Source: Limiplasma sp031556335 (GTDB lineage: Bacteria > Bacillota > Clostridia > Christensenellales > Aristaeellaceae). From it: a stretch of 28,168 nt of DNA. Below the pieces are notes generated by a model. The model searched no databases. It was not told the DNA's origin and worked only from the letters and a program-made list of their open reading frames with translations. The position numbers and the translations under genes are program-made. This document shows, in pieces, positions 8,150-15,660 of the stretch (position 1 is the first letter of the stretch; the number at the start of each line of letters is the position of its first letter). The stretch spans positions 1 to 28,168 of the forward strand of contig JAVBTE010000093.1 of the NCBI GenBank assembly GCA_031556335.1. The letters run 5' to 3'.

Positions 8150-8803
8150 ATGATGAAGATGACGAAGAAAGTATGGAGCCTGATGATCGCAGCGATGCTT
8201 TTGTTCAGCATTGCGCCGGTCGCCAGCGCCGAGGACGCCATAGAAAATCCTCCCCAGGAGGTTCATATCGCTACGCCCGTTCCGGTGACGCCCCCCCCGG
8301 TGACTGCCGCGCCGGCCACGCCGGACCCGGCTACCCCCGTGCCGGTGACCGCCGCGCCTGTGACGGCCACCCCCGCCGTGGAAGATCCGACCGCTGAACC
8401 CGCCACCGCCACCCCCGGCGCCAGCAACGATCCCACCCACGTGCCCGCCACCGGAGATCCTACCTTGGACCCCACTCTGGACCCCACCCTCGACCCTACG
8501 CTTGATCCGACCCTGGACCCCACCATTGACCCGACCATTGATCCCACCCAGGTGCCCGATCGCAGCGTGTATGTGGTGCTTTACGGCGATCCCGGCAGTT
8601 TCCAGTATGGCGACACGGTGAACATGGAGGCCATGCTGAACGGTTTCCAGGGCGCGATCTACACCATCACCTGGCAGTGCAGCCCCGATGGCGTGAACGA
8701 CTGGGCGTCGGCCCCCGGCCAGAACGATGGCACCTCCTACCATTTCACCCTGGATCAGGAAAACGCGATGTGGTACTGGCGCGTTGTGGTGGATGTGTAC
8801 TAA
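8150..8803 (+). CDS. Secreted protein: signal peptide, Pro/Thr stalk, DPTL repeats, Ig-like end
   Basis: 217 residues. A signal peptide (MKMTKKVW, hydrophobic core, ASA then E) is followed by a Pro/Thr/Ala-rich stretch (41-100), eight DPT[LIQ] repeats (103-134) and a compact C-terminal domain (about 138-217) with YTITWQCSPDG and a W-Y-W-R-VVV end, resembling Ig-like repeats of clostridial surface proteins. There is no LPXTG motif, lipobox or S-layer anchor, so it is probably released or held by interaction. GGAGGG at 8139-8144 serves two adjacent ATG codons (8150 and 8153). It ends at a strong terminator. No specific function is known. Confidence 0.8.
   Translation: MMKMTKKVWSLMIAAMLLFSIAPVASAEDAIENPPQEVHIATPVPVTPPPVTAAPATPDPATPVPVTAAPVTATPAVEDPTAEPATATPGASNDPTHVPATGDPTLDPTLDPTLDPTLDPTLDPTIDPTIDPTQVPDRSVYVVLYGDPGSFQYGDTVNMEAMLNGFQGAIYTITWQCSPDGVNDWASAPGQNDGTSYHFTLDQENAMWYWRVVVDVY
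8456..8551 (+). repeat. Tandem 12-base repeat encoding DPTL
   Basis: Eight in-frame 12-base units encode DPTL (five), DPTI (two) and DPTQ (one). Synonymous positions differ between units, so the array is not freshly duplicated, but it could still vary in length between strains. Confidence 0.9.
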
Positions 8804-8834
8804 GAAGCCCTACATGACAAACAAAGATTTTTAC

Positions 8835-8862
8835 ACCGCCCGGCAGCAGCCGGGCGGTTTTC
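8835..8862 (+). terminator. Strong intrinsic terminator
   Basis: Perfect 10-bp stem ACCGCCCGGC / GCCGGGCGGT with the 4-base loop AGCA, followed by TTTTCT-type sequence. It ends the unit of the repeat-stalk protein. Confidence 0.9.
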
Positions 8863-8877
8863 TGCGCCGCGAACGCT

Positions 8878-8937
8878 ACCAGGGCTTTGCCCCTGCGGTC
8901 CAAACCAGGGCTTTGCCCTGGTTCCATTTTCTTGTCG
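8878..8937 (-). repeat. Degenerate copy of the dispersed hairpin element
   Basis: Holds two CAGGGCTTTGCCC units, the second within a perfect hairpin CCAGGGC-TTT-GCCCTGG, with GGTCC between them (GGACCGC on the minus strand). The same order of motifs is found at 10560-10608. It is noncoding. Confidence 0.55.
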
Positions 8938-9262
8938 CGTTTCATGGGGCAAAAAAGCTTCCAAAAGTCTGCTGAAAAAGTCCATCCGCAACGGCGGCGA
9001 CAAGGAAAGAGGATAGCGGCAAGCTGGCAGGCAACCCCGTTCCTGGCCGGCGCGGGGAAAGCTGTTGCCGTCGGTCACAAGTTGCGGTTACAAACAGGAC
9101 AAAGAGAGCTGAAAAACCAAGAAATCTCAACGGTTTTCGTGGTAACGCAGGAGCGCGGCGGCAGCAAAAACAATGTAATAATTCTGTAAAGAAAAATTAA
9201 TACAAAAAGATTGACATGGTTTCAAAACCGTGTAACTGTTTATGTTACCAAAGCCCGGTTCA
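8938..9262. other. Gene-free stretch
   Basis: No convincing gene. The frames here have no ribosome binding site or recognisable protein. Around 9211-9257 there is TTGACA plus two small inverted repeats (GGTTT-CA-AAACC and GTAAC-N7-GTTAC) just beyond the stop codon of the minus-strand gene at 9263; they lack a T tract and could be weak terminator or processing hairpins. Confidence 0.4.
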
Positions 9263-10366
9263 TTACTTGGCCTCTTGCCATAGCACCCAATAGCCCTGGC
9301 CATCCCGGCCCTGCTGCCAGCGGTACCGGGAAAGCTCCTTGGGGGGAACCTGGTCCCGGGCGCCGGGAACCGCGTAGGCGATGCGGCTTACCCGCATTCC
9401 TTCCCAGTGGATGCCGATAGCAAAGCTTCCCCCACGGGTCATGGGCACGCGCACAAAGCGCCAGCCCGGCGCCTGAAAGGGGGCGAAGGGCACGCGGCCC
9501 GCAAAATGAGGCGCCAGTTCCCGCCACTTGGCGGGCCATTCCAGAGGCCTCAGCCGGGTGACCGCCTGGGAATCCGCCGGGCGGGCAAAGACGACCGCGG
9601 GCTTTTCTTCCTGGTCTTTTGCGTCCTCCTTTTCAGTTTTCCGCGGGCTCCGGTCCCCCAAAGGAACTCGCTCCCCTTCCGCCGCGATATACACCGTGGG
9701 GTCGATGGCGGAAAGAAAAACTTCCTGGGGCGTGGTATCCCGGGGCAGGGGCTGCAGAAGCTGGCGGGGAGCGGAGGTTTCCAAAAAAATAGAGGGGGAG
9801 TGGGTGGGGGCGGAGGTGAGGGGGCGGGGCTGTGTTCCCGCCGAAGGTTCCCGCGACGGAGACGCGGGGGGAAGCGGTAAGGCCCGGGCGCTGCGGCCCG
9901 CCGAAGGGCGCTCCTCCCTGGGGGCGGGCTCCGCCCCCACAGGAACCAGGGTGGTTTTGGACGCAAGCTTGTCGCAAAGGGCCAGCATGGCGTTTTTGGC
10001 GTCCAGCACGCTCCCGGCGCTTTGGGCCACGCACAGGCCCAGCAGAAGGGGCTTGGGTTCCCGGTCGTCGGACAAAACCAGCACGGCTTGTAACCGGCTG
10101 GGGGAAAAGCTCCATTGCCGCTGGGGAATGTCCACAGTCAGCATGGCTTGCCCTTGGGGGTTGACGGGGGCGCGCCCCAGTTCTTGCACGGAGCCCTCCC
10201 CCGCGTACAAAAACACCCGAAGGGCTTTGGCGTGGGGCGCCGCGTTTTTGCAGGTCAATTGCAGCAGAATGCCGTTCGCCTCGGTTTCCAGCCGGGCAAA
10301 GCCGCTCAGGCCCGTGGCCATGGGCTTGAGCATGATGTATTGCCTCTTGAGAGCATTGGACGCCAT
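9263..10366 (-). CDS. Two-domain protein of unknown function with Pro-rich linker
   Basis: 367 residues, not assigned to a named family. No signal peptide or membrane helix. The N-terminal domain (about 8-150) has GFARLE, a beta-rich pattern and ELGRAPVNPQGQAML. Then come 100-120 residues rich in Pro, Ser and charged residues. The C-terminal domain (about 285-367) has WPAKWRELAPHF, RVPM, FAIGIHWEG, AYAVPGA and ends near GYWVLWQ; this GVPG...GYWL layout recalls conserved clostridial proteins of unknown role, some suspected of links to sporulation, but that is memory-based and weak. The ATG at 10366 has GGGAGGAG 6 bases upstream; the frame extending to 10522 runs into repeat sequence and is rejected. 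It lies downstream of a terminator, so it probably has its own weak promoter. Confidence 0.65.
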   Translation of the reverse strand: MASNALKRQYIMLKPMATGLSGFARLETEANGILLQLTCKNAAPHAKALRVFLYAGEGSVQELGRAPVNPQGQAMLTVDIPQRQWSFSPSRLQAVLVLSDDREPKPLLLGLCVAQSAGSVLDAKNAMLALCDKLASKTTLVPVGAEPAPREERPSAGRSARALPLPPASPSREPSAGTQPRPLTSAPTHSPSIFLETSAPRQLLQPLPRDTTPQEVFLSAIDPTVYIAAEGERVPLGDRSPRKTEKEDAKDQEEKPAVVFARPADSQAVTRLRPLEWPAKWRELAPHFAGRVPFAPFQAPGWRFVRVPMTRGGSFAIGIHWEGMRVSRIAYAVPGARDQVPPKELSRYRWQQGRDGQGYWVLWQEAK

Positions 10367-10411
10367 GGTGTCTCCTCCCTTGCCGTTCGCCACAGCATAT
10401 GCAGGGAAGAG

Positions 10412-10439
10412 CAAAAAGAAAACCCGCCCAGCGGGCGGG
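10412..10439 (-). terminator. Intrinsic terminator between queH and the two-domain gene
   Basis: On the minus strand CCCGCCC-GCT-GGGCGGG is followed by TTTTCTTTTT (to 10412). It would stop transcripts from queH that read through the repeat region, and it lies 46 bases before the ATG of the next gene. Confidence 0.85.
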
Positions 10440-10633
10440 GGGACGGAGACGAGGAACGAGGAACGTTTAGGGACTGCCGTCCCTAAAACCCTGCCTGGGG
10501 GCATGCCCCCAGACCCCTTCATTGACCATATTTCATGGGGTCAAAAAAGAGATCATTTTGGACCGCGTGGAACGCGGTCCAATGAAGGGTCCAGGGGCTT
10601 GCCCCTGGCGGGGCTTAGGGGCAGAGCCCCTCA
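10437..10633. repeat. Two facing copies of a dispersed hairpin element
   Basis: Plus-oriented copy: G-rich tract 10437-10465, hairpin TTTAGGGAC-TGCC-GTCCCTAAA (10466-10487), palindrome CTGGGGGCATGCCCCCAG (10495-10512), then ACCCCTTCATTGACC. Minus-oriented copy: G-rich tract from 10661 down into the queH end, hairpin AGGGGC-AGA-GCCCCT (10617-10631), hairpin CCAGGGGC-TT-GCCCCTGG (10591-10608), then ACCCTTCATTGGACC. Between them is a further perfect 9-bp hairpin (10560-10580, GGACCGCGT arm). The two copies meet at their CCTTCATTG ends. No coding capacity. Confidence 0.8.
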
Positions 10634-11206
10634 CGTCCCCGTCCCCTTCCCCACCCCCGTCTTTCTGTACCGTTCTTCCTCGCTGAAAACGCAGCCGCAG
10701 TATTTTTGCATGTACAGGCCCAATTCCCGGGCCTTGGCCTGGCCCTGCCGGAACAGGGGGCGAAAATCCCGGTACAAAAAGGTCACACCGGCGTCCCGGG
10801 CAGCCTGCCGGCCCGCTTCTTCCAGGGCCTGGTGGTTTTGGTAGGGGCTGATGAGCAGGGTGGTGGAAAAATGGGTGAAGCCGTTGGCGGCGGCGTACTC
10901 GGCGGCGGAGCGCATGCGGGTGAAGTAACAATAGGCGCAGCGGCCCTCCGGGGCCTCGGCCACGGCCTTCACAAAGGGGCGCAGGCCGTATTCCCCGTGC
11001 AGCACCAGGGGCAGGTCAATGGAACGGGCGTAGTCCGCCAGGGCGTCCCGGCGGCTGCGATATTCCGTGAAAGGGTGGATGTTGGGGTTGTCCCAAAATC
11101 CGGTGGGGGAAAGGCCTTCCGCCCGCAGGGCGTCCACGCAGGCCACGGAACAGGGCGCGCAGCAAACATGCAAAAGCAGGCCTTGGGGATCTGGCAAATG
11201 GGACAT
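10631..11206 (-). CDS. queH: Epoxyqueuosine reductase QueH
   Basis: 191 residues. QueH carries out the last step of queuosine synthesis in tRNA, reducing epoxyqueuosine, and replaces QueG in many Firmicutes. The cysteine pattern is complete: HVCCAPCS (Cys15, Cys16), GRCAYCYFTR (Cys90, Cys93) and KYCGCVF (Cys170, Cys172); WDNPNIHPFTEYRSRR near 38-53 is also family-typical. The ATG at 11206 has GGGAGG 8 bases upstream. The last nine or so residues after EEERYR (KTGVGKGTGT) come from the dispersed repeat, and the stop codon sits in a repeat hairpin, so the native end was probably replaced or extended. Confidence 0.93.
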   Translation of the reverse strand: MSHLPDPQGLLLHVCCAPCSVACVDALRAEGLSPTGFWDNPNIHPFTEYRSRRDALADYARSIDLPLVLHGEYGLRPFVKAVAEAPEGRCAYCYFTRMRSAAEYAAANGFTHFSTTLLISPYQNHQALEEAGRQAARDAGVTFLYRDFRPLFRQGQAKARELGLYMQKYCGCVFSEEERYRKTGVGKGTGT

Positions 11207-11246
11207 CAAAACGCCTCCCTTCAAGCTGGGACACAAAAGCAAGCCT

Positions 11247-11275
11247 ATTGTAACACGGCGAAGGAGGCGCTTCAA
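11247..11275 (-). promoter_or_regulatory. queH promoter
   Basis: Minus-strand TTGAAG (11275-11270), a 17-base spacer and TACAAT (11252-11247) preceded by TGT (extended -10). The start is near 11240, about 34 bases before the ATG. Confidence 0.75.
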
Positions 11276-11290
11276 GGGAAGGCGGGCACG

Positions 11291-11319
11291 TTTCCAAAAG
11301 GTAGAAATTGTGGTATACT
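11291..11319 (+). promoter_or_regulatory. Promoter of the CHAP protein gene
   Basis: TTTCCA (11291-11296), a 17-base spacer and TATACT (11314-11319) preceded by TGG, an extended -10. It is divergent from the queH promoter. Confidence 0.7.
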
Positions 11320-11372
11320 GTCCTCGTCAGTCCAAGGAAGCCGGGCGCGGCCTGGCAAAGGAGAGGATACCC

Positions 11373-12401
11373 GTGCAGTCCATTCGGTGGTTTCGCGGCG
11401 CGGCCCGCTTTGCAATCGTCCTTGCGCTTATGTTGGCGACCCTTCCTGCCCTGGCCGCGGACGAGGCGACCAACGCCCTGTTCGACCAGGCCGCCGCCGG
11501 GCTGAAAACGCCGGCCCAGGCGGGGCTGGATACCCACGCCTATGCGCTGCGCCTGGGGGATATGGCCTTTGTGCCTTCCGTGGCCCCGGCCCTTACGCCG
11601 TTTGACGAGCAGGCGGCCCTGGCGCCGCCGGCTGTGAACGGAACGTTTGAAAGCTCCGACCCGTCCGTGGTTTCTGTGGACGATCAGGGCCGCATGACCG
11701 GGGCGGGCGAAGGCCAGGCCACGGTCACCTTCCACGGCCCCCAAGGCGACGAAAGCTTTTTGCTGACCGTCAGCCGGGACGCCCCGCCGGAGCTGGCCAA
11801 GAACATGGCGTATGTGGCCCGCCGGGAATTTTACAAAAACAAACGAGGCCGGATGCCCAAGTACAACGAGTATGCAAAGTGGTATTACGGCAAGAAAAAC
11901 GAGGTGGGCTGGTGCTCGGTGTTCACCATCTGGTGCGCCAACGCCGCCGGGGTTGACCCTGTCAAAAAGAAGGACGCGAAAGAATGGCCGGAAAGTGACG
12001 TTTTGTACCTTCGGGAGGGCCAGGTGGGGAACCAGTACGACGGTTTCTTCGCCCTGGACCGTTTTTCGGGGGTGCCCCGGGAAGGGTATCTGGTGATTTA
12101 CGCGGACATGAGCAACGGGTACCGCACCACCCACGTCGGCATTGTGGTGGAGGCGCTGCCCCTTGGGGAGGGGAAGTACCGGGTCACCACGGTGGAGGGC
12201 AACATGAGCAACACCGTGAAAAGCTACTGCTATGTGTACGACAGCAATTTGGACAATCACCTGGTGGGGACGGAAAAAGGCCTGAAACTGCAATGGAACA
12301 TGAGCGAGGTGCCGGAGGAGGACCGGGCGGACCCCCTGCCCCAGTACGCGCTCCATACGGATCACTGGTCGGTGTTTGGGTTCTGCCAGTCCTGGCAATA
12401 A
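11373..12401 (+). CDS. Secreted BIG2-CHAP peptidoglycan hydrolase
   Basis: 342 residues from the GTG at 11373, with GGAGAGG 6 bases upstream. Signal peptide with a likely cut after ALA-28. A bacterial Ig-like (BIG2) domain lies at about 75-133 (FESSDPSVVSVDDQGRMTG, GEGQATVTF). The C-terminal CHAP domain has Cys181 in VGWCSVFTIWCAN, His254 in TTHVGIVVE and the third catalytic position around Glu275/Asn277 in VEGNMSN. CHAP enzymes cut amide bonds in peptidoglycan as amidases or endopeptidases. The Ig-like domain may hold it at the wall. Upstream in-frame codons precede the promoter and are not used. Confidence 0.88.
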   Translation: MQSIRWFRGAARFAIVLALMLATLPALAADEATNALFDQAAAGLKTPAQAGLDTHAYALRLGDMAFVPSVAPALTPFDEQAALAPPAVNGTFESSDPSVVSVDDQGRMTGAGEGQATVTFHGPQGDESFLLTVSRDAPPELAKNMAYVARREFYKNKRGRMPKYNEYAKWYYGKKNEVGWCSVFTIWCANAAGVDPVKKKDAKEWPESDVLYLREGQVGNQYDGFFALDRFSGVPREGYLVIYADMSNGYRTTHVGIVVEALPLGEGKYRVTTVEGNMSNTVKSYCYVYDSNLDNHLVGTEKGLKLQWNMSEVPEEDRADPLPQYALHTDHWSVFGFCQSWQ

Positions 12402-12506
12402 TGTTTCAAAGGGGAACAAGGCGGGTATGCCCATTCCATGGATGTGATTCATCAAGCCGGAATGCGTAACAATCCGCAAATTTCAATTTCAATAGGAGGG
12501 TTTTGT

Positions 12507-13049
12507 ATGAAAGAATTGAAGGGAACACGGACCGAGGCCAACTTGATGGCGGCGTTTGCCGGCGAGAGCCAGGCGCGCAACAAGTATACCTACTATGCCT
12601 CCAAGGCGCGCAAAGACGGGTACGAGCAGATTGCCAACCTGTTTGAGGACACGGCCAACAACGAAAAAGAGCATGCCAAGCTCTGGTTCAAGCTGCTGCA
12701 TGGCGGCGAGGTTCCCCCCACCGACGTGAACCTGAAAGACGCGGCCGACGGCGAAAACTATGAGTGGACGGACATGTACGCCAAGTTCGCCGAGGAAGCC
12801 AGACAGGAAGGCTTCGAGGCCATCGCGACCCAGTTCGCCGAAGTGGCCGCCATTGAAAAGACCCACGAGGAGCGCTACCGCAAGCTGCTCAGCAACATCC
12901 AGGGTAACCTGGTGTTCAGCCGCGACGGGGACGCGATTTGGGAATGCCGCAACTGCGGCCACATCGTGGTGGGGCCAAAGGCGCCGGAGCTGTGCCCGGT
13001 GTGCAAGCACCCCCGGGCGTATTTCCAGCTGCGGGCGCAAAACTACTGA
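12507..13049 (+). CDS. rbr: Rubrerythrin
   Basis: 180 residues. Peroxide-reducing diiron protein of anaerobes, taking electrons through its own rubredoxin domain. The ferritin-like part (1-140) shows AFAGESQARNKYTYYA, ANNEKEHAKLWF, EEARQEGF and EKTHEERY, the expected Glu and His ligands. The C-terminal rubredoxin has WECRNCG and LCPVCKHPRAYF. AGGAGGG lies 6 bases before the ATG at 12507, whereas the frame from 12438 has no site. The 105-base upstream gap shows no clear promoter or PerR box. Possibly co-transcribed with the glycosyltransferase. Confidence 0.96.
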   Translation: MKELKGTRTEANLMAAFAGESQARNKYTYYASKARKDGYEQIANLFEDTANNEKEHAKLWFKLLHGGEVPPTDVNLKDAADGENYEWTDMYAKFAEEARQEGFEAIATQFAEVAAIEKTHEERYRKLLSNIQGNLVFSRDGDAIWECRNCGHIVVGPKAPELCPVCKHPRAYFQLRAQNY

Positions 13050-13120
13050 TTCTGGCAAGCGGGCAGGCGGGCTGCGGGCAGGGCCGAGCGGGAACGCGAA
13101 ACCCTTCTACGCAGCCCCTT

Positions 13121-13132
13121 TCCGTATACGGA
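13121..13132 (+). promoter_or_regulatory. Palindrome overlapping a ribosome binding site
   Basis: TCCGTATACGGA is a perfect 12-base palindrome whose right end (GGA) is part of the GGAGG at 13130-13134 that serves the glycosyltransferase. It could be an operator or a small hairpin limiting translation. A wider inverted pair GGGCTGCG (13069-13076) / CGCAGCCC (13110-13117) flanks the same gap. Confidence 0.35.
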
Positions 13133-13142
13133 GGATGCAAAC

Positions 13143-14417
13143 ATGCGGGTGGTGCACATCAATGTAACGGCGACCCTGAGCACGGGGCGCATCGCCGTGG
13201 AGATCTGCCGGGTGCTTTCAGAGCAGGGGCACAAGGCGCTGATGGCCTTTTCCAGGGGATATCCCCCCACGGAAATCCCATGGGTGAAGATTGGCAGCCG
13301 GGCGGATGTGCTGTGGCACGCCGTCTGCGCCCGGCTTTTGGACCGGGCGGGGTTTTCCGGCCGCCGGGCCACCCAAAAGCTGGTCAGGCAGCTGAAAGCC
13401 TACCGTCCGGACCTGGTGCACCTGCATAACCTGCACGGGTATTATCTGCATTTGCCTACGCTGTTTGGGTTCCTGAAAAAAACAGGGGTGCCCGTGGTGT
13501 GGACCCTGCACGATTCCTGGGCCTACACCGGGCACTGTGCCTATTATACCATGGCCAAGGGCGAGGCCTCTCGCCAGGAAGGCCGCACTCACCGGCGGCT
13601 GACCACCCGAGGCTGTGGCCGGTGGAAAAGCGGCTGCGGCCATTGCCCGGAGAAGCACGCCTATCCCGCCAGCTTCTGGATGGACCAAAGCGCCCGAAAC
13701 TGGCATGAAAAGCGCGCCCTGATGACCGGGTTGCCCCAGGTGACGCTGGCGACCCCGTCCCACTGGCTGGCCCGGGAAGTGCAAAAGTCCTTTCTCAGGG
13801 AGTATCCGGTTTGGGTCATTCCCAACGGCATCGACCTGAATGTGTTCCGGCCCAGCGAGGACGCGGAATATTTGGAGGATGTGGCCAAAGCCCACAAGCT
13901 GCATACAATGGGAGAGAAGCGCCTGCTGCTGAGCGTGGCCAGCACCTGGGACGAACGCAAGGGCATGCAGGATTTGTGGGAGCTGTCCCAGTGCCTGGGC
14001 GATGACTACCTCATCTTGCTGGTGGGCCTGACGGAGTGGCAGCGGGAACACCTGCCGGAGGGCCTGCTGGGCATTCCCCGGACCCGGAACCTGAAGGAAC
14101 TGTGCGTGCTGTATACCGCCGCCGATTTGTACATCACCCTCAGCCATGAGGAAACCATGGGCATGACCCTGATTGAGGCCATGGCCTGCGGCACCCAGGT
14201 GCTATGCTACGACACCACGGCGCTTCCCGAAAGCGTCACGCCGGAGGTGGGCAGCGCGGTGCCCATGGGGAACATTCAGGCCGTGGCGGAGGAAGTGGTT
14301 CGCCTGTGCGACGCGCCAAAAAGCGCCGCTGCCTGCCGCCTTCACGCGGAGTGGTACGACAAGCGGGAGCGCTTTTCGGACTATGTACGCCTGTATGAGG
14401 AAATGCTGGGGCTGTGA
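13143..14417 (+). CDS. Family 4 glycosyltransferase
   Basis: 424 residues. GT-B fold enzyme that transfers sugar from a nucleotide donor, probably onto an envelope polysaccharide or lipid. N-terminal half: VVHINVTATLSTGRIAVEI and LVHLHNLHGYYLHL, VVWTLHDSWAYTGHC (acceptor side), and a Cys cluster RGCGRWKSGCGHCPEKH typical of WcaC-like and related capsular enzymes. C-terminal half: VIPNGIDLNVF, SVASTWDERKG and the GT4 EX7E motif in EETMGMTLIEAMACGT. GGAGG lies 8 bases before the ATG. No other polysaccharide genes are near, so the product is unknown. Confidence 0.88.
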   Translation: MRVVHINVTATLSTGRIAVEICRVLSEQGHKALMAFSRGYPPTEIPWVKIGSRADVLWHAVCARLLDRAGFSGRRATQKLVRQLKAYRPDLVHLHNLHGYYLHLPTLFGFLKKTGVPVVWTLHDSWAYTGHCAYYTMAKGEASRQEGRTHRRLTTRGCGRWKSGCGHCPEKHAYPASFWMDQSARNWHEKRALMTGLPQVTLATPSHWLAREVQKSFLREYPVWVIPNGIDLNVFRPSEDAEYLEDVAKAHKLHTMGEKRLLLSVASTWDERKGMQDLWELSQCLGDDYLILLVGLTEWQREHLPEGLLGIPRTRNLKELCVLYTAADLYITLSHEETMGMTLIEAMACGTQVLCYDTTALPESVTPEVGSAVPMGNIQAVAEEVVRLCDAPKSAAACRLHAEWYDKRERFSDYVRLYEEMLGL

Positions 14418-14440
14418 TGGGCCCGGGTTTTCGTGCCCGC

Positions 14441-15517
14441 CTAGGCCATGCGGCTTTCGGAAAGAATGAGGCGCACGTTGTCCCGCCCCAGGTTGTCCAG
14501 GGTGCGGCCTTCCGGCCGGAAGTTCCTTCCAAGGGCCGCGCCGGCGATGTCGATGAGGGCAGTGCATATTGGCGTTGGAACGCTGAGGCTTTCCGCCAGG
14601 GTTTCCAGCAGCACCAGGCCCTGAGGCACATCCTCGGTGATGTAGCGGGAGTCTACGGTCACGGGGCCTTTGGCCCGGGTGGGCATGGCGGCGTAAGCTT
14701 CAAACACCGCCTTGGCGTGCAGGGACAGGTCGGCGCTGTTGCGGAAGCGGCAGGCCTGGGCATAGGACATTCGCTCAAAGCCCAGCTTTTCAAGCACGTT
14801 CATCTTTTCCCCGTCCAGCGCCTCCAACAGCTTCCATACGCTGGGGGTGAACACTTCATGATACATGCAGTAGTCTCCGCCGGTTTTTTCGATGCGGGGA
14901 ATGCTCATGATGGCGCCCACCGTGTGGACGATGAGGTTGGGGTTGTGCAGCGCCGCCTCCACCACGGAGGAGAGGTACGTGAAGGGGAAGCCCACCTGGG
15001 ACAGCTTTGCCTTTGTCGCCTCCAGGCGCGCCAGGGGATATACCCCCAGGGGATTGCGCACGTTGCGGAAACCCGCTTTGATCACCCCGGGTTCCATGAT
15101 GCGGCAGTCGATGAAGGAGCTTTCCGCTTCCACCACCGTCAGGCCCGCCGGCATGCCATGTTTCAAAAAATACGCGGTGGAAAGATAGCCGGGGTTCAGC
15201 AGCACGATTTGTCCGGGCCGCAGGTGGGCCAGCATGCGCTGGATCAGGGCTTCGTGGTAGTTGGTTTGGATGTAGACGATGACCAGTTCCGCCTCGGCCA
15301 GCTGCTCCAGGTCTGTGGTGACGTGGGCGATGTGGGTTTCCCGAAAGTCGCCCTTTTCCCAAAGGGTGATGCGCCCGCCCGTTGCCATGAGATGGTCAAA
15401 GTGCGGGCTTCGCAGTTGGGGGGTGGTTTTGATGAGCGTCACTTTATGCCCCCCCAGGGAAAGGTCGGCGGCGACGGCGCTTCCGCCGTTGCCTGCGCCC
15501 AGGATCGCGATTTTCAT
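14441..15517 (-). CDS. Opine/octopine dehydrogenase-family NAD(P) enzyme
   Basis: 358 residues. N-terminal Rossmann fold KIAILGAGNGGSAVAADL (dinucleotide site at 7-12) and C-terminal opine-dehydrogenase helical domain starting about residue 185, with ALHNPNLIVHTVGAIM carrying the His expected at the active site. Such enzymes reductively join an amino acid to a keto acid or, in the nicotianamine-like metallophore routes, make opine metal chelators; here no metallophore synthase lies next door, so the substrate is open. The ATG at 15517 has GGAGGG 8 bases upstream. The gene is convergent with the glycosyltransferase (23-base gap with a weak GGGC/GCCC hairpin) and divergent from the cytoskeletal operon. 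Confidence 0.85.
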   Translation of the reverse strand: MKIAILGAGNGGSAVAADLSLGGHKVTLIKTTPQLRSPHFDHLMATGGRITLWEKGDFRETHIAHVTTDLEQLAEAELVIVYIQTNYHEALIQRMLAHLRPGQIVLLNPGYLSTAYFLKHGMPAGLTVVEAESSFIDCRIMEPGVIKAGFRNVRNPLGVYPLARLEATKAKLSQVGFPFTYLSSVVEAALHNPNLIVHTVGAIMSIPRIEKTGGDYCMYHEVFTPSVWKLLEALDGEKMNVLEKLGFERMSYAQACRFRNSADLSLHAKAVFEAYAAMPTRAKGPVTVDSRYITEDVPQGLVLLETLAESLSVPTPICTALIDIAGAALGRNFRPEGRTLDNLGRDNVRLILSESRMA

Positions 15518-15594
15518 TTTTGGTGCCCTCCTTGAGTGTGCGGTCGGTCTTGCAGCCATACAGCGCTCAAAAAGGCATTCATAGCCCTGTCTTT

Positions 15595-15623
15595 ACCATA
15601 TCGTTTGCGATGGAAATTGTCAA
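15595..15623 (-). promoter_or_regulatory. Promoter of the opine-dehydrogenase-like gene
   Basis: Minus-strand TTGACA (15623-15618), a 17-base spacer and TATGGT (15600-15595). The start is near 15588, about 70 bases before the ATG. Confidence 0.7.
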
Positions 15624-15660
15624 CTGCTTTTTGCCCGGGGAAGGAGCGGAGCGCTTTTTT

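Noticed and set aside
8456..8551. CRISPR-like array
   Set aside because: Twelve-base units with no spacers, in frame within a gene: a protein repeat.
8887..9189. Possible small plus-strand gene of 100 codons
   Set aside because: Starts inside the repeat, no Shine-Dalgarno sequence and no recognisable protein.
9211..9239. TTGACA with TAACTG as a plus-strand promoter
   Set aside because: The -10 is poor and it would drive only antisense RNA into the minus-strand gene; no evidence for that.
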